Shown: piece after piece, positions 39,392 to 53,034 of the stretch | Position numbering within the stretch: position 1 is the stretch's first letter | How the letters are laid out: each line of letters starts with the position of its first letter | From: Acanthacorydalis orientalis | Lineage: Eukaryota; Arthropoda; Insecta; Megaloptera; Corydalidae | Direction: 5' to 3' | Length of the DNA stretch: 64,000 nucleotides | Assembly (NCBI GenBank): GCA_034766995.1 | Contig: CM068313.1 | Location: 37,149,996-37,213,995, forward strand | Position numbers and translations under genes: made by a program | Notes under the pieces: model-generated | What the model saw: only the letters and a program-made list of their open reading frames with translations | Databases searched by the model: none | What the model was told of the DNA's origin: nothing

Positions 39392-39465
39392 TTATATATA
39401 TATATATATATTTGTGCTTGTGTGTGTATGTATGTGTATGTGTGTATGAATGTGTGTGTGTGTAT
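39392..39465. repeat. (TA)n(TG)n microsatellite
   Basis: TA run followed by degenerate TG units. Confidence 0.9.
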
Positions 39466-39599
39466 GCCTGTGTGATTTATTATTTGATCTTGGAGAGAAA
39501 TATTCAATTTAATAAAAAAAATAATATTACAAATAGTATTTTTTAAATAATTCATGGATGTAAATAATTTTATGCTTTAATGTAAAATAGAAAACCAAC

Positions 39600-40340
39600 A
39601 CATCGTAAATATAGATCCTGTCTTAAGAGTTGTTCCTTTTTTACGATTGACATGAACGCTTAATGATCGTTCACGTTGACAATGTTCTAAAATAATACAT
39701 ATTTCAAGAGCGAATCTTTTGTGCACGTTTTAGCTTGAATTAGGTTAAGTTTTTCGCGACCGTCCATGATCACCTCGATTCATATTGAACGATTGAATTT
39801 TGTTTGATGAACTCTTTTGGGCTGTAGTTAAGAATGATGTAATATTTTCAGTGTTACTCTTTGAAGATTAAGAACAGAAAGTATAAATATGAGTATGTGT
39901 ATATTCACGATCAGCGTCGTGTGCCAACAATTGTTGAGTTTACACATAGAGATAGCTCTGGGAAACATCCCGAACATATATTCATGTTTCGAATCTAAGA
40001 CCGAGTTAAATATAAATCTCTGACGCTGTATTGTGGCACACGTCACTATTGCGATGTCACACTTATACGCTTCATTTTGAAGCGTCATTTAAATCTTAAC
40101 AAATTAAACAACGGGTTCTAGTTTTTCAATGGAAAAACCAATTGTTGGAAAGTTAAATTTAAATCGAACACATGAAGATAAAGTGTAATCGCATTGTTTT
40201 TATCATTTGCATCGACTTGTGATTCTGTTATTCTCAATTTCCTGCGCATTAGGAACACGTGATTTTTATATTTTTGTACTGTTTCGTATTTTTATTTTAT
40301 ATTTTCTGTTTAGTTTGTTCTCGTAAAGGCTTTTGTTGGT
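39600..40340. other. Complex, CpG-bearing non-repeat island
   Basis: About 700 bp with many CpGs and no simple repeats, unlike its neighbours. It includes an acceptor-like ATATTTTCAG (39842-39851) followed by a 48-codon plus-strand frame (39852-39998), an overlapping 86-codon minus-strand frame (39828-40088), and a hairpin ACGCTTCA-TTT-TGAAGCGT (40067-40085). I recognise no protein. It may be a regulatory element, a noncoding exon or an old insertion. Confidence 0.35.
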
Positions 40341-42300
40341 CTGCTTTGCTCTAATCGCTTTATTTAATATATTAACGTTTATAATGTAGTTGTGAATTAA
40401 TATTTAATATACGTTTAAAATAATTGCATTCATTATATATATATATATATATATATATATTGAATTATTAATTATAAAAAGTGGTTCAATCAAACAAAAG
40501 TGAATAAAACGAAACTCCAATAGTTTTTTTTCAATAAAATCTATTTTAACTCTTTTTCACTAGAAATAAACTTTCAAATTAATTAATTTATATTTGAAAA
40601 ATATTTTTTATCGTTATGATTAAGAAAATCTGATAATTGTTCTAGTTAAATTTAAAACAAGATTTGTGTGTGATTATTAAAATATAATACAAATTTATTA
40701 AGGCGTTAATAGTGAACTGAATTTTGTATAATGGAATCTAAATCAAATAAACTTGTACTTTATTACATTTATTTTCATACTATTTGATTAAAATATTAAA
40801 GGAATTCTATTCAATTGAATAAAATCTAAGAAATGTTCATGAACTAAGATTCAGAGTAACGAGTCATTAACAAATACATAGTCATGCTAAATACTCTGTG
40901 ATATTTAATGAAAGTAAATACAAAGTGTGTGAATCTGTTGTGGTACATTCATTCATTTATTCATAACCGAATTGGTCAACAAATTAAAAAAATATTTTAG
41001 AATATATGTAAGTTTCTGTAATACAGTTTTCACAGATGATAGGATGTATGTGATATTAATTAAATATGCATGGGAAAGAGACTATATTAATATACAAATA
41101 CAGAGCTTTTTAATTAAATATTAATTTGTATTAGTGGAAATGAACATATTTTCAATATAACGTTCAATTACATTATTTTCAATGTTATTTCACTTCAGAC
41201 TGTCTTTTCTCTTTTAAATAACTCATAAGAAGTAAGGAAATGCTTCGTTGTATAAAAATACACTCGTTGAAATTCCAATAATATTATTCACATTTTCATA
41301 ACATAAAATATATCTTAAGTAAGCGAAATGTATACATATAGATAAATATATTTCATATAATTTTTTCTGTATTCGATTTTTTATTAATACATATATATAT
41401 ATATATATATATAATAATAAGAAATGACCATATTTTACTGGATTTATATGGTTTCAATATTTCTGTTCAAAACAATTAAACGTCATAGTTAAAGACAAAA
41501 CAAATAGATAAATGTATACTAGTTCATCTCTTTTTCTGTGATATGCGTATTATAATTTTAAATTTAAATTAGTTTGATTAATAAAAAGACAGAGCTAATT
41601 ATTTTTTATAAAATATATACAAATGTTGTATATATGAACTGTATATTTTTTCATATAATTTTTTTTTTGCTGTATGACTAAATAAGTGATAAAATAAATG
41701 GACGGCGAAACAAGTAGCACATCTTTTCATACTTGTTTTGACATCGATATTAATTTTAAAATTTTTCTCCGTGAAATATACAATAAATAATATTTCAAAT
41801 TCATTGTTTATTTTCGATTAATTTGGTTTATTAACACTTAATCGTCTAATATCTAATGAACGCATCCATCACCGACCACTTAAAAACTAGACACTTTCAA
41901 AAATACTTCAGCGCATCTTCTAAAGTTTTTATTGTTTTTTTGATAAAAAAATATGTTTGTTCAATGTTACCTGACGAATTATTTTATATTGTTTATCGAC
42001 ATCGTCATAGAAAAATAATTTCAGTTTCGTACACAATCATTATTTAAAAGATATTTTTATATAGAGAAATAAATTAGTTTAAAACTTTTTAAACGAAAAA
42101 TAAATTTTACTAAAGATACACTTATGTTTGCGTTACAAATAAATATGGATGTGGAATAGGATATTAGAGAATATACAAATGAATTTTACATTACTGTGTC
42201 TTTCTTGGATGTACACGTGCGGTAAGTTTTGGATAAGTGTTCAAATTTATCCTCTAGTGTTTTATTTTGCAATTTACACTTGTATAAATTCATAGAATGC

Positions 42301-42323
42301 ACACATAACATACACACACACAC

Positions 42324-42386
<63 letters not shown>

Positions 42387-42387
42387 C
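42301..42387. repeat. (CA)n(TA)n microsatellite
   Basis: CA then TA. A shorter TA tract follows at 42460-42485. Confidence 0.95.
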
Positions 42388-42452
42388 AATTAACAGAGCT
42401 TTCTATATAAAAAAAATCAGAAAATTGGAATGTTCTTTATTTACATATAATA

Positions 42453-42489
<37 letters not shown>

Positions 42490-43409
42490 AGATAAATTAT
42501 GCATTAAATATGGTAATTTACAGAAAATGTTTTTCTTCTGTTAAATGTTTCGGTAATTTGTGTAGTATATTTTTTTAAACTAATGATACGATTCGAAAAA
42601 CTATCTTACATAGGACGTTTTTATAGGACGCCTCTTATTAGAAAAATATATCGTAAACAATAAATATTTTTACAGTTATTCATTGTGTATGATTTAAATA
42701 TTACAAAATAGAAGCAATTTTCAAGACTTGAATGTGCAAAGACAATAATATCTATTGATTCATGTTTATTCAAATGATTAACATGACCTACCTACGATAG
42801 AATTCAACGACGATTAGTAAATTAACTGAGACATTGAAAAACACATTTACAATACAACATAGAGGCGAACTATGGGTGGTAGTGTATGCATATCGCAGAA
42901 AGTGTTGTCACGACAAAGATGGGACGCTTTTGAATATTCTGTTATGTGACAAGAATACAATCCTGTACTACTGTAATGTCGCTGTAATAAGCCAATCAAT
43001 CTGACTTGCATCCGTCCGTGATTCAAAATACCTAATAGGCTATTCGCTGTTTTATATGATTTTCATGTAAATAATTGATGATCAGAGACTGTAGGTGAAT
43101 TTACGAGAGTATTAAGGATTCATAAATGAGTGAAGTTCGTTAATTACTTGTAACATGTATAATTCTACGATGACTCATTTTGTTGTTATTTTATGTGTCG
43201 AGTATAAATATAGATAAATGTTTGATACATTTCTACACTCTGACTTTTCAAAATGAGTCTTTATGATCCTGTTGGTAACTTAAGATATACGGAACCCTCA
43301 TTAATCACGGAATTTTAAAGATACGACGCTTTTTCCATCCGTTTTGTTGACAATTAGTAACAAAAAATCTATCAAATATTAACTTAGAAAATCCATACTT
43401 TTCATATGG

Positions 43410-44212
43410 ATTTACTATACATTGCTTGATCCACAGTGAAAAATTAATTCGTTTCTGTCAACCAAAACCAAAAATAATATACAACAGAAAGTTAGAAATC
43501 CAAACAATAAAGGAATATTTTCCAAACTTTGATATAATACTGTTAGGAGACTGGAATGCTAAAACTGGGGAAATGAACGAAGAAAGAATGGAAACTAATA
43601 ATAAATGGCTACATAACTGGTAGATATTTGTAGACTATTTAGCAGTGATAACATAAACAAAATTTGCAGTAAAGATAAAACAATAAATCGGAATGAAAAG
43701 AAATTGCTTGACCTATATAATGATAATAACTTTATTATACTGGATGGAAGGAATGATGGAGACAAAGAAGAGGGATTCGCGTATATATCTCAAAATAGAT
43801 CAAGTGTAGTTGATTACGTAATAGTGGAATCCATATTACGGGAAGACGGAATTAAAATAACTACATCTGAAGGAATCGATTCATAATATTTTCCGATTGA
43901 AGTGGAAATTAATTATAAAGATGATTAGATGGAGATCATGAAAAATGCAAGGAAAAATGAAGAGCTTTAAAGACACATGTGTGCTATGTGATGGTGATCT
44001 GAATGAAAAATACTTAAGAGTGGATTGTAAAGGTACCAGCGAAGTTAGAAACAGATACTTACCTAATATAAAAATAGACAATATACATCACAGTATGGAC
44101 TCAAATGCTATACAAAACATATAGCAAAATATGTACAAACACTGTTTAAGTTTATCAATAAGAAACTATAACATAGGATAAAATATGTAATTAGATGTTA
44201 ATTCTATAAGTA
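43410..44212 (+). pseudogene. Decayed LINE: endonuclease and C-terminal pieces, reverse transcriptase missing
   Basis: In plus-strand frames 43426-43886, FPNFDIILLGDWNAKTG and VVDYVIVES followed by GIDS-stop-YFPIEVEI match the conserved blocks of the apurinic-type endonuclease domain of non-LTR retrotransposons (family forms GDFNA, DYV, SDHFPI). A frameshift lies between 43623 and 43704 and a stop replaces part of the last block. Next, 43965-44125 reads DTCVLCDGDL, then YLRVDCKGTSEVRNRYLP, like the C-terminal zinc-knuckle region of some LINE proteins. Only about 100 bp separate the two parts, so the whole reverse transcriptase is deleted. Not obviously the same family as the LINE at 30.6 kb. 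Confidence 0.6.
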
Positions 44213-44219
44213 GTTTTAT

Positions 44220-46146
44220 ACACACACACATATGATTTTAGTGTAGGACAGGCTCAGTGCATATCCAATGCTTACATATATTCTGTAAAATATAACGATG
44301 AATACAATATTGAATAAATATATTATATTATTACCCTTACAAAAAAGGGGGTTGAAATAATAACCGAAGATTAATTAATAAAAATATGTTATTTCATTTT
44401 TTGGCAGTTTGTGTACTAGTAATGGTATTTACAGTTTGTATTAAATAAAAACAATGTAAATTGAAAAATTCAAATATCATTAGAACATTCGAAAATGTGC
44501 ATTGTTTTCGACTCTTATTATACAATAAATGCTAAGGAAATATGCATTTTTGTTTAATCTTTTTTTGTAGCTTAACTATACTAAATTTTAATAAGGTGAA
44601 TGTCCTTAAATCTGTAAAATAGTAATCTTTCACTGACACAGAACACATTTCGTAAGCAAGAATCCGAAACTATTTTACTTAAAAGCTCTTTGCTTTAACA
44701 CATTTGCAGAATCTTTACGATGAAAAGATTGTTTATTTAACACTTAGACTCACATTAATGTCTGTTAATAAACTAGCCTCAGTTACCATAGAATACTGTG
44801 CCCCACATTACATCTGTTTTTCTTTAAATAGAAAAAAACATCGTCACAGTTTCTTTCTTTCCTATAATGTGGTTTTGTACTTTCGGTATACAGTACAGTT
44901 GATGTCTCACAATTATGGGATTATAAAAACATCTATAGTATTATGCTTAATTCTAATTACATTTTTAGCTTGAAACATTTTAACTGAAGAAAATAACTAT
45001 TTTGTTATATCAATAGTTGTCAAGTTTTAGAAACAAAATTTTAAACTTTAATTATTGAATTATTATTTCACTTCGATATGTTAAGACATGAACCGTTAAA
45101 ATTATGACATTATTATTATCACGTCTGTGAATAAAGATTTAACTGCACTTTAGTTACAGCAGTTAATCCGTTTACTCATTGTTTTTCTATATCTTTGCAT
45201 CATTCTTGGGTATAATCGTTTGTATATGATGTACATATATAAAACAAAGCAGGAACACACAGACTATATTGGTATAATGAGTAAAAACGAGATAACTTGC
45301 AATATCCTTAATAAGATGTTGAAGAAAATGTTCAATGTTAAAATCTCCAGTTTTAAATATACATGCAACAAATTATAATTTTTAAAGTAAATTCTTCCCT
45401 CAGTCTTGAATATATAATCAACTTAGTTTTTTATTATGTATTCTATGCAACCATCAAGCAAGTTTGTCATATTATTTTACAGTTTTATATCAAATCCAGT
45501 CGGGAAAAACGTATATTTTTTTATTTAAAATGAATATACATTCTATATGCAAAATTTGAGTACTGTATCTGTTATAATTGTTGAATAAAATACATAAATT
45601 TTATATATTATAAAAGATTATTTAAAAAATCAATAATCATGTAAGTAATAGAAATGAAAAATATGATCAATAATATTGTTTTTATAATAAAAAATATATA
45701 ATTATTTTCTGGAACAAAGAATTCTACAACAAGCTATTTATTAACTTTATTTATATGTAAATAAGTCGATATGTAGTTAGTATATAGTTTTATAAGTATA
45801 CGAATTTGTTTTACTTAATCCCTTTCAGTTAATAACATAATTTAAATGAAATAACGTTAAAGACATTTATTGCCATTTTATGAAATCCAAATTCATTTAA
45901 CAGAATTTCTTGATATTTATAAAATGAAACTTAACCATATTTATATTCTGATTATACCATTATATGTGTTATTATGTATAAGACCGTATATCAATAATAA
46001 TGAACAATGAATGAAATCACATAAGGTAAAGGAAGTTATACGCCTTATACTATTTTTAGTTCTGATATTTCATATTTAATTGTTTAAAAGACATGCTTAT
46101 ATCCGATGATAGTTTTTAACGGAATTCACAATATATGTATATGTAC

Positions 46147-46150
<4 letters not shown>
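44220..46150. other. Gene-free stretch
   Basis: A+T-rich DNA without a supported gene. An 89-codon plus-strand frame (44704-44973) begins at a TTG, has no recognisable family, and is not called. Confidence 0.5.

Positions 46151-46151
<1 letters not shown>

Positions 46152-46207
<56 letters not shown>
46152..46207. repeat. (AT)n(AG)n microsatellite
   Basis: AT tract then nine AG units. Confidence 0.95.
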
Positions 46208-46389
46208 TTGCTTAATTATAATACATATTTTATTATATATTACATAGGGTTAATTTTCGTTCTGATATATCCCATTTAAAAATTAATATGGTTACAAATA
46301 TGTACATTATAGGTGGTAATATATATTATTGGAGTAAAATTTATTATAAAATATGAATCCTTTTAAAAATAGAAATACTGAAGTGTGTA

Positions 46390-46390
46390 G

Positions 46391-46438
<48 letters not shown>
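46390..46438. repeat. (AT)n microsatellite
   Basis: About 48 bp of AT. Confidence 0.95.
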
Positions 46439-46440
<2 letters not shown>

Positions 46441-46950
46441 CATAACAACATTTTAATATTGTTTTGACTTTTATAATAGCAGCTTATATATAATTTCATA
46501 ATTGTCGAATTATAAATCTAATATAGTTTATATTTTATCAAGTTATACTTAACATTTAATATTCTATAAAAAAAAATAAATAGCAAAAAAAATGTAAATT
46601 AGACTCGCCAGTGGCTACAAAAAAGAATTAAAAGAAAGCTATTAATACAACCAATTGCCGCCCACCTGCATCATGCATTTAATTCGTTCTAATGACATTA
46701 TATGATTGGGTCATTTGTAAACAACTGAAATGTAATTAAATATATCAGTTAATAATACCAATTAAAAAACATAAATGGGTTACAATAGTTTATGAAATTA
46801 TCAGATTCTTATACAGTCAACTCCATTTATTGTTTCCTTATAGAAAAGTAATTTTTTTTTTAACAAATTTTATTTAAAACTTACATAATTGTATAAACTA
46901 TTTTTTTCATAAAATAACAAAATATTGTTATTTCATACAATTTACAATAC

Positions 46951-46952
<2 letters not shown>

Positions 46953-47000
<48 letters not shown>
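46953..47000. repeat. (AT)n microsatellite
   Basis: About 48 bp of AT. Confidence 0.95.
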
Positions 47001-47003
<3 letters not shown>

Positions 47004-47756
47004 TAACTAAAATATATAAGAATATGTAATGTTTAATATATCTATTTCAGAAATAGTCGGATAAAATAAAAAATTAATTTAATACACAATTAAATTTATA
47101 TTACTGTTTAAAAAATATTTTCTATGTCTCTGATAATTAATAAATCGACATATATGAATGTTATTTAAAAAAAAATGATAAAGATCGTTTAAAATAAAAT
47201 AAATCATTAAATAATAGAAAAATGTAGGTTAATTTTTAAAATAGTAATTTAAATTATATTTTATTTCATCGAAGAACGATTTTAAATTCATAAATATAAA
47301 CTCATTTATGATTCAGATGAAAATCAGATCAGTAACAAGGTATAATAAAACGAAAACCGTATGTGAAAATAGAATTCACTATTATTTTTATTGTTTGAAT
47401 CATACTTTCTTTGGTCGGAGAAGTACGTAAAACAAGAACAAAACAAGATTATGGACTGCAATAAATCTTAACCTATAGAGTTAGCCAAGGCACTACTTAT
47501 GAGCCATTCACACATCGTTAGGTATGTGATGATTGTTAACAAAACTGTTATAAATGGCGAGTATACTCATACCAGTCACACTCTCCATTTAGAGAACACA
47601 AAAGCATTCAAACACACCATTGTCTTCAAAGGCACGTGTTTGACACGTTCATTGTCTAAAATATACATTTTCTGATAAGGAAGGAATGAAAAAAGAATAA
47701 CCCACAAAATAGTTTTAATATTATATATGAAAATAAGTATTATATATACTTTTTAT

Positions 47757-47758
<2 letters not shown>

Positions 47759-47797
<39 letters not shown>
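47759..47797. repeat. (AT)n microsatellite
   Basis: About 39 bp of AT. Confidence 0.95.
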
Positions 47798-47799
<2 letters not shown>

Positions 47800-49017
47800 A
47801 AAAAGTATTGTATTTTTTAGGAAAACTCTTTTCTAAGAAAATGGCCGTGAAATATTATTTCGTTAATCCTTTTGTTCTCGACTTTTAATAGATTTCTAAT
47901 GAATTATTAAAAGCATATTCTATTACCTGCTTACTTTAAAGATGTTTTGAAATATTAAAATGGCAGTATTACAGAAAAAGTTTTTTTGAAAATTTGAAAA
48001 AATTATAAGCTAATTTTGTGTACTCTTAAAATATACAAGAATGCACATATTGTAAAATAAGTTGTAATTAATTATAATTGTAAAATAAGTAATAGATATT
48101 TTTAAATATAAATATATAATTACAATTCATATGACGTATTTGTTTGTACCTACCAGAGTCAAAACACCATTTACTCAATCATTTTTATTCTTTGGATTTA
48201 TAATATTTTAAACATGAAATCTGATTTGTAAATAATTGGAACATTTAACTTTTAAATGATCTCTTCTACAGATTGATTAATTAATTTTTTTGAAAGAAAT
48301 TATGTCCTAATTCATTCATTTATATATATATATATATATATAAATGTATGTATGTATATAAATTATAATCAAAATTAATGAGAAATTCCAATAAAAGTAT
48401 AAGATAATGAGAACCAAGTTATTAATATATTAAAATGTGTATATTTAATTCCAAATTACAGAATAAATGTGCACTTAACAAGTAGAATGTATCAATTGAA
48501 TTCGTTAATTATAAATAAAAAATATCGTGATGTTAAAATGATTAGACTTTATAATAGCAATATTTAAAGCAATGTAAATGTCGTATTTTTATATTTATTC
48601 AAATATTTTAATAGCATGTTAAGCATTAATAAAAAAATTAATAACACATTTTTCAAGATGATTAATAACCATTTGTTTTTGTAATTTAAGTATTTACATT
48701 TCATTAATATTTAAACAGAAGAAACAGTATTCGTAAAGTACTTTTTTTTTACTTAATTCTCTGTTGTTTTAAAGAAAAAAATATTTCCAATTTCAAAAGC
48801 GTATAAACTTTTGAAACGAGAAAGACCGTGATGTTTTATTTCAGATTAAAAATAAGAGCAGATATTTTCAGTACGAATGTATTATTTTTAGAATGTTGAC
48901 AGAATACAAGAGAACAGAAAAAATAGATTCATATAGGAACTAGTGAGGATCTAGCTGATAAAAGATATTCGTTCTGTTTTAAAAGAATTTTTTTGCGATT
49001 TAAAATTTATATTTAGT

Positions 49018-49185
49018 ATGTTTTCTTTCATGTTCGCAGGAACACCATATAGAGATTTTTACCACAACACACCAACTTTACACATGATCACAATACGGCC
49101 AGCTATATGTCAATCCTTCGAGTCATCAGGAGTTGGCGACGACCTTGACGATCCGAACACAATACGTAGCGAATGTTCTAAATAA
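49018..49185 (+). other. Short open frame: upstream ORF or terminal exon
   Basis: From ATG 49018 to TAA 49183-49185 there is a 55-codon frame. It also contains a good acceptor, TGTTCGCAG, after which (49040 onward) 47 codons remain, including RDFYHNTPTLHMITIRPAI and GVGDDLDDPNTIRSECSK. Base composition and CpG content rise at 49040, as for a real exon. Two readings are possible: the last coding exon of an unidentified plus-strand gene, or an upstream ORF inside the 5' leader exon (49040-49795) of the PAIP1-like gene that starts 467 bp later. I do not recognise the protein. Confidence 0.45.
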
Positions 49186-49651
49186 ACAGACAATTATATA
49201 AACCGCGTGGTCGTGTCTAAATTATCTCATGTAACACAATTAACGAAATATGATGTGTGACATTATAAGAATAATTAATAAAAAACAATCTTGTATTTTA
49301 TTACAATAAAACAAATATTAAATCAACAATCGAGAAAACAACCAGCACGGATGGTATAAGTTCGTAAAAAGCGAAACGGAGTGTCCATATAATATGCGTG
49401 AATGAAAATTAAAAAAAAAAATGAACGTTTTGGATTCGAAATCCTATAAGATAACCAGTTACGGATGTGGCATATAAATTGTGTTGAAATTAAAATAAAT
49501 CATTGTGATAACTCTAGTCATAAGTAAAAAATTAATAATTTATTAAAAGTTACCAAAAAAAAAATTAAATAAAAAAATACATTATAGTGTTGTATACTAA
49601 TACGAGAGTGTTGTGCACAAAAGCAGTGTTTAAAAGTTGTGTGATACGAAA

Positions 49652-49795
49652 ATGAATGCGAACCAGCAAGGGCAACAAAATCAAAACGTGCAAAATCAGG
49701 CTGGAAACGAACTACGCAGGAGTACAAAAATGCAAGATTTTACAGGAATTAATCGTGAACGGAGTTTTGTGAGGCCTCAGAGTCATCATCATCAG
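49652..49795 (+). CDS. PAIP1-like gene, first coding exon
   Basis: 48 codons, Gln/Asn-rich, ending HHHQ before a CAG/GTGAAT donor. Phase 0. Confidence 0.85.
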
Positions 49796-49865
49796 GTGAA
49801 TATAGTTATATGAATCATTCGTTCTTCGTTTCAGATAAATTATCTGACTCAACGTTTTCTTCTCG

Positions 49866-49936
<71 letters not shown>

Positions 49937-51116
49937 ATGCTTCTGATATTAAAAACATACAATTCCGACAAGTTAATCATATATTTCCTTTTTACAGTAA
50001 TTTCCTTTGAAATATGTCACATTTATGATCACACCAGTATTAATATACACAGAGCTAAATGTATTGTCTCATAGTATAAATATGTATCTCATTATCGCGA
50101 TAGATCTTACTAAATCTGTCAATAATGAAGTTTATGTCATAAATTCAAATGTTTGTATGTATCTTGTAATTTTCCAGTGTTGAACTCTTTCATCACATTT
50201 TTTTTAATCTTTACGGTTTTGAAGTGAACTAATATTATTATATTTCTCTGTCGTTCGTTAAAAATATTAGGATGGTGCAAAAATAATTGCGGTTTTTATC
50301 ATTTTTTTTTGTTTGGCGCCGATTTTTCTAGTTATCGTTATCTTTTGTAATAGTCATGTGATACATCATTGTAAACAATGAAATTAGCGATACTGATTTC
50401 AGCTTATGTCTATTGATTTCATTCTCTAGTACTGTTGGATATGACCTTCTTAAATTAGTCATGGAAAAAAGCAGATTTGCGTGATTTTGTTGTATGAGAT
50501 TATATTACAGTTTCCTAAACCGAAGTTTCATGAAAAAAACATTATGATCACTATTTGGTGATCGAAAAGTGGTGTTTTTCCTACAACTTCTTAAATCAAA
50601 GACAATAATAGCAAAAAAATATTATCAGGAAATTGAGAAAATGCATAAGAAGTTGCATCGTTTACTACCAGCATTAGTTAATCAAAGAGGACCAATTTCT
50701 CTTCATGATAACACCCGACCATGCGTTTCACAAATGACTTTAAAAAAATTAAATGAAATGGGTTATGAAACCTTACTTCACCCACCTTATTCTCCAGACC
50801 TGTCTCCGATAGATTATCATTTTTTTCAAAACATTTGAGTAATTTCCTACTAGAGGTTTTTAAAGATGAAGCATCAGTTCAAAGCGAGAATTAATGAGTC
50901 CAGTCTCTGGAATTAATGAGTTCAATGAAATCATTAATTCCAGAACTCCATAATTCTATTTTGTAGGAATAAACAAACTTGTTTCCCCGTGGGAAAAATT
51001 GTGTGCAGTCCAATTGTCTTTATTTTGATTGATAAATATAATTTTTAACTGATATATGCGTCTTTATACTCGATATGTAAAAACCAGAATTATTTTGCAC
51101 CAACCTTTTATATATA

Positions 51117-51214
<98 letters not shown>

Positions 51215-52660
51215 CATAAACATCTTTAATATAATCAATATTCAAAATTGTTGTGAAACATACTTTCATACAAAATGTATTTAACTTAATATCACAAATA
51301 TGCAGACAATATTAATAATTAGTATTAAAATAAAATTTTACTAATTGTTACAATTGTTTTTCAATAAAAGTTATACAGAAAAATAATAAAACCATAAACT
51401 CTGATTAAATATTTAACTTGTTTTGCAACTAAGTTATTAATGCAAATATTTAAAAACAATCCATTTTAGTAGTTTTTTTTCAATTCATATTTTTAAAAAA
51501 GCGCATAACAACGCACTGTGTTTGAATTCATTTTTAATCGAATCAGAAAGACATGATTTACGTTTTATTAAATAACAGTTGTTTTTTCCATTTCTTAAAA
51601 TGAGCTAAAAATACATGTACTTACTCTAATCATGGTACACTTTCAGAATAATTATATAATTATATAGAAAACTAGTATACTATTTTTGATATTATTAAGA
51701 AAGTCCTTTAAGTATTTAAAAGTTAAATGAAATGGTAATCACTGACTGACATTCATTTTTAATTTTAATTAATATATTTATATGTTTATTACACATGTTT
51801 ATTAATAATCATTTTTTTTGATAAGTAAATATGTTTTTACAAATGTAATACCTAAAACTCCCTACATTTTTATCATAATCAATAATTGACCGAAATGATC
51901 AAAAAATAATGATCACACTTTTGCGATTGTCAATGAAAAAAGCATGAACTTTAGATCGAAACTGTGCATAATTTTCAAATGTTAAAATATTAACTTATTC
52001 AAAATTTTGATCACGACAAATACGTGGGGTTTGAGGCGTTAATTAGGTTTTGAAAGTGAGTTTTGTCATAGTGCTATTTTTGTCAGTGCAGATATTTTGA
52101 ATAAAAAGTGTTGTAAACATGTTTAAAGAAAGCATTTATAACTGAAAGAATTTATTTAAAAAAATGCTTTTTTCGCGTTTTCTTATATAAATTTTACTTT
52201 GATATTGTAATACTGTTTGAATTATTATTAAAAAAATGCAGTTCACATGCTTAAATTCGGTTATTAATTATTCTTTAAATATAATTATTATTCACCAATT
52301 TAACAACTTAAATGAAATGTTTTTATACCGAATCTCTAAGAAGAAAAACGATAATTCCATGATACATTCTAGGTAAAATATTAATTTTAAAATTTCCAAA
52401 AAAACGATTAGTTTACACAATTATTGGAATTTTTTATAACAACATTTTAAGATTATCTAATTAAAAAATAATAAAAGAATACCTGTGAATAACAAATATG
52501 TTATATAAACAAATAAATCTCTTTCTTACTAAATCAATAAATGTTTCGAGTTCAATAAAATGTTCAAGTCTTGTCTAATTTTAAATAAATCTATCTAAAA
52601 AATTTTATATTTGAGAAATTTGTTGAAAAAACTGTTTTTTATTTCCTACAAATATTTTGT

Positions 52661-52708
<48 letters not shown>

Positions 52709-52992
52709 TAATTTTTCATTGAAAATTAATTGTAAAAACACTAATTGTATATTTATTTTATTAACTGATTTTATGTTTTTTTGATACACTATCTTTATAA
52801 TATCGTTTCTTATTGATTTGAACAGCACAAAAATGCCATTTTAAATAATTAAAGAACTGTATAATATACGAAATAAAATATGAAATAAGTAAAATACATA
52901 TTTTTATACCAAAAATGATAGGTATAATAAGAAGAGTTTTGCATATTGACAGATATTTTTCGCAAGACAATAATTGATGAAATATTATATAC

Positions 52993-53034
<42 letters not shown>

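Noticed and set aside
44704..44973. 89-codon plus-strand frame
   Set aside because: Non-ATG start, no recognisable family, composition like the surrounding noncoding DNA.
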